Assembly: GCA_026261815.1 (NCBI GenBank)
Contig: JAMPIT010000258.1
Span: forward strand, 19,548,501-19,612,500
Length of the DNA: 64,000 nt
Reading direction: 5' to 3'
Origin: Monarcha castaneiventris obscurior
Taxonomy: Eukaryota; Chordata; Aves; Passeriformes; Monarchidae
The notes beneath the pieces are model-generated. The model did no database searches. It was given only the letters and a program-made list of their open reading frames with translations, and was not told the DNA's origin. Shown in pieces: positions 62,026 to 64,000 of the stretch (the first letter of the stretch is position 1; each line of letters starts with the position of its first letter). The position numbers and the translations under genes were made by a program.

Positions 62026-64000
62026 GCAGTGTGTGAAGCCTGTCAGTCATCCCTGCATTTCTCAGTTCATGCCCCTGCTGTATCTCCCTGCCTTATGCTT
62101 TTTGTCCAGCTATTTCCCAGTTTCTCTCTCTGGCAGTTTCCAGTCACAGTGACTGACTGTGGTGTCCATACTTCAGAGTCTTCCCTCTCATTTGGCCTCT
62201 GATATACCAGACTTCTGGACAACAATACACATGGCAAACCAGCTGTCTCTGAACTGGAAAAATCATTGGATAAATACTAACAAAAGAACTAAAAATGTTC
62301 TTTTTATTAAATCCTCTCTTTTCCTGTGGTTTTGATATTTTAGTTCTATGTTTCTCATAATTTCCTTGTGAACTTAATTCTATGTTGATAATTAGTTTGT
62401 ATATGCAACATCTATATTTACATTATATGTATATATCTACGTTATATCTTAGTTTGTATATACATCTGCGATTTAAATACTGACTACTGATCATCACAAC
62501 TGGGAAAACTTTCTGGGGAGCAAATTGTTTCCAATTCCTGCTTTTCTCCTGTAATAATTTACAATTACTAAAATAATATTTGAACTTTGAGAGGAAGAAA
62601 TCCAATTATTGATGTAACATGGATAAGACAACAGAAAATGGATGGGATAAGATCATGCATCGCTGTTTTTAGTGTATTCAGTCATTTCTTTGTACTTGAG
62701 AGAAGGCCAGGGCTAGAAGTAAGGTTTTTCAAAGGGAGTGTCAATTCCAGTGCTTACTATTGTATACATAGGCACAGTTTGAGGACCAGCTTAAAAGACT
62801 CAAAGGATACTTAACGCTGCAGTAGCTAAATTATCTGCCTATAAGATCTTCAGTAGTATAGTAAAGATCAAAGGTTGAACTGTAGTGTGCTACATGAAGA
62901 AAATGATGCTAAATAGCCTTGTAGATATCTCAAAAAACAGTAAATTAATTAAAAAGCTGGGAGAGGTATTCGTGCTTCACTGTGTGTAGAATGATGAAGG
63001 AAAATTGCTAATCTGATGTGGGGAGGAAACCCAAATACCTTTGAAGTTGACAAATAGCATGCAAATGGAGGTCCTGAAGGATATTAGTGAAAGCAGGAAT
63101 GGAGCACCCTGGTTTTGCCTCCCTGGAGAACTAGTGCCGATATTCTGTGGCTCCTCGTTATAATTTATGCATTTTCTAGTTTTCAACTTTCAAGTTTTGT
63201 GTTTGACAAAAGAAGGTAGAAATAGAAATAGAAATAGAAATAGAAATAGAAAGTAGATATTATGAAGAAGATGCAAGGCTAAATATGGATTTGACCTTGC
63301 ATTTAAAAATCCGGGAGTGATTGCTATTAGCTAGTTCTTAAGCTTTTGAATCTTTCTGCTTGATGAAGCAATTTTATTCCTTCCCTTGTGGGCCTTTTTG
63401 AAGAACATAGGGTAGGGTTTTACGTACATCAAGGCTATACTTTGTTTTACAATATTGATTTATTGTTAATTGGACTAGAACCAACTCTGAATGCAGATAT
63501 TTCCACGTACTGTCCTGTTACCATTTATAAAATGAGGAAAAAGCAGATTACGGGGAAGCGCACTTTTGAATTGGCCTTTTCAGGGACAGAAGCCGTGGGA
63601 TACATTCTTGTATTCATACTTCTCTTTCACAGGCGCTTCACTTGGTGCACATAAATCTTCCTGCTCCTTGTAGTAGAGGAGCAAGACTTGCCTAGTCCTA
63701 CATGGTTTTGCAGGTACTCAAAATGTGTTAGCCCATTTGGCACTGGGCATCATGGTTTACACAGCTGATTTTTATTATCCAGCAGTTCAAAATCTAATTT
63801 TTTATTCTTTCTGAGGATAATAAAGAAAGTTTTTCAAGTAATAGGTCAGATTTTTCTGTCTTTGTGCATTGTTTTTGATATCTCTATCACCCTGAAAGTC
63901 TACCACACCCTTTGGAAGCTGGTCACAAGGCTCCAAGGGATTTGTCTGCCTGTATTTAAATTCAACAGCTATCATCTTAAATTATTGTGTCTAAAAGTTT
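62026..64000. other. Non-coding right end of the window
   Basis: AT-rich sequence with no supported gene. It holds TA-rich low-complexity DNA at about 62395-62475 and a hexanucleotide repeat (63217-63252). An 88-codon frame at 63388-63654 was not recognised. Confidence 0.6.
63217..63252. repeat. (TAGAAA)6 hexanucleotide microsatellite
   Basis: Six perfect, uninterrupted copies of TAGAAA. Purity suggests it is young and probably variable in copy number. Confidence 0.95.

Noticed and set aside
55174..63654. Shared string CPVTIY in the frames at 55174-55389 and 63388-63654
   Set aside because: The underlying DNA is similar only over about 30 bp with many mismatches. Too weak to call a repeat family.

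Overview
The window is vertebrate nuclear DNA, most likely from a bird. It is AT-rich and gene-poor. It has one strong CpG island, spliced coding exons with GT/AG junctions, two decayed CR1-type LINE 3' ends, and three short retroviral solo LTRs, two of them with perfect 5-bp target duplications. The LTR types look like those common in songbirds, so a passerine is my best guess, but that is inference. Nothing here is bacterial or phage-like: no operons, CRISPR arrays, tRNAs or rRNAs were seen.

The only protein-coding gene I can support is OLFM3 (olfactomedin 3, also called optimedin), read on the minus strand. Three coding exons lie in the window, and all their junctions are phase 0. They are a distal first exon inside the CpG island (41248-41316), an alternative proximal first exon (7133-7261), and the shared second exon (2036-2182). 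Either first exon can splice to exon 2. The distal exon gives a 23-residue signal-peptide start; the proximal exon gives a 43-residue start of the noelin/olfactomedin-1 type. The remaining exons (rest of the noelin region, coiled coil, olfactomedin domain) lie beyond position 1.

Layout: 1-2035 is the start of intron 2, with an antisense LTR at about 1560-1807. 2183-7132 separates exon 2 from exon 1b and holds a CR1 remnant. 7262-41247 separates the two first exons and is about 34 kb long. It holds a solo LTR in the same orientation as OLFM3 (10512-11022), an unexplained inverted repeat (about 33.7-34.1 kb) and a tetranucleotide microsatellite. 40600-41880 is the CpG-island promoter. 41880-64000 is upstream, apparently non-coding DNA with a second CR1 remnant, a well-preserved solo LTR (61396-62020) and a hexanucleotide repeat.

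Apart from the OLFM3 exons, the open reading frames longer than 60 codons look like chance or CpG-island frames. The most interesting points are the two-promoter structure of OLFM3, the sense-oriented LTR between its two promoters, and the inverted repeat. I did not find an undescribed multi-gene system.
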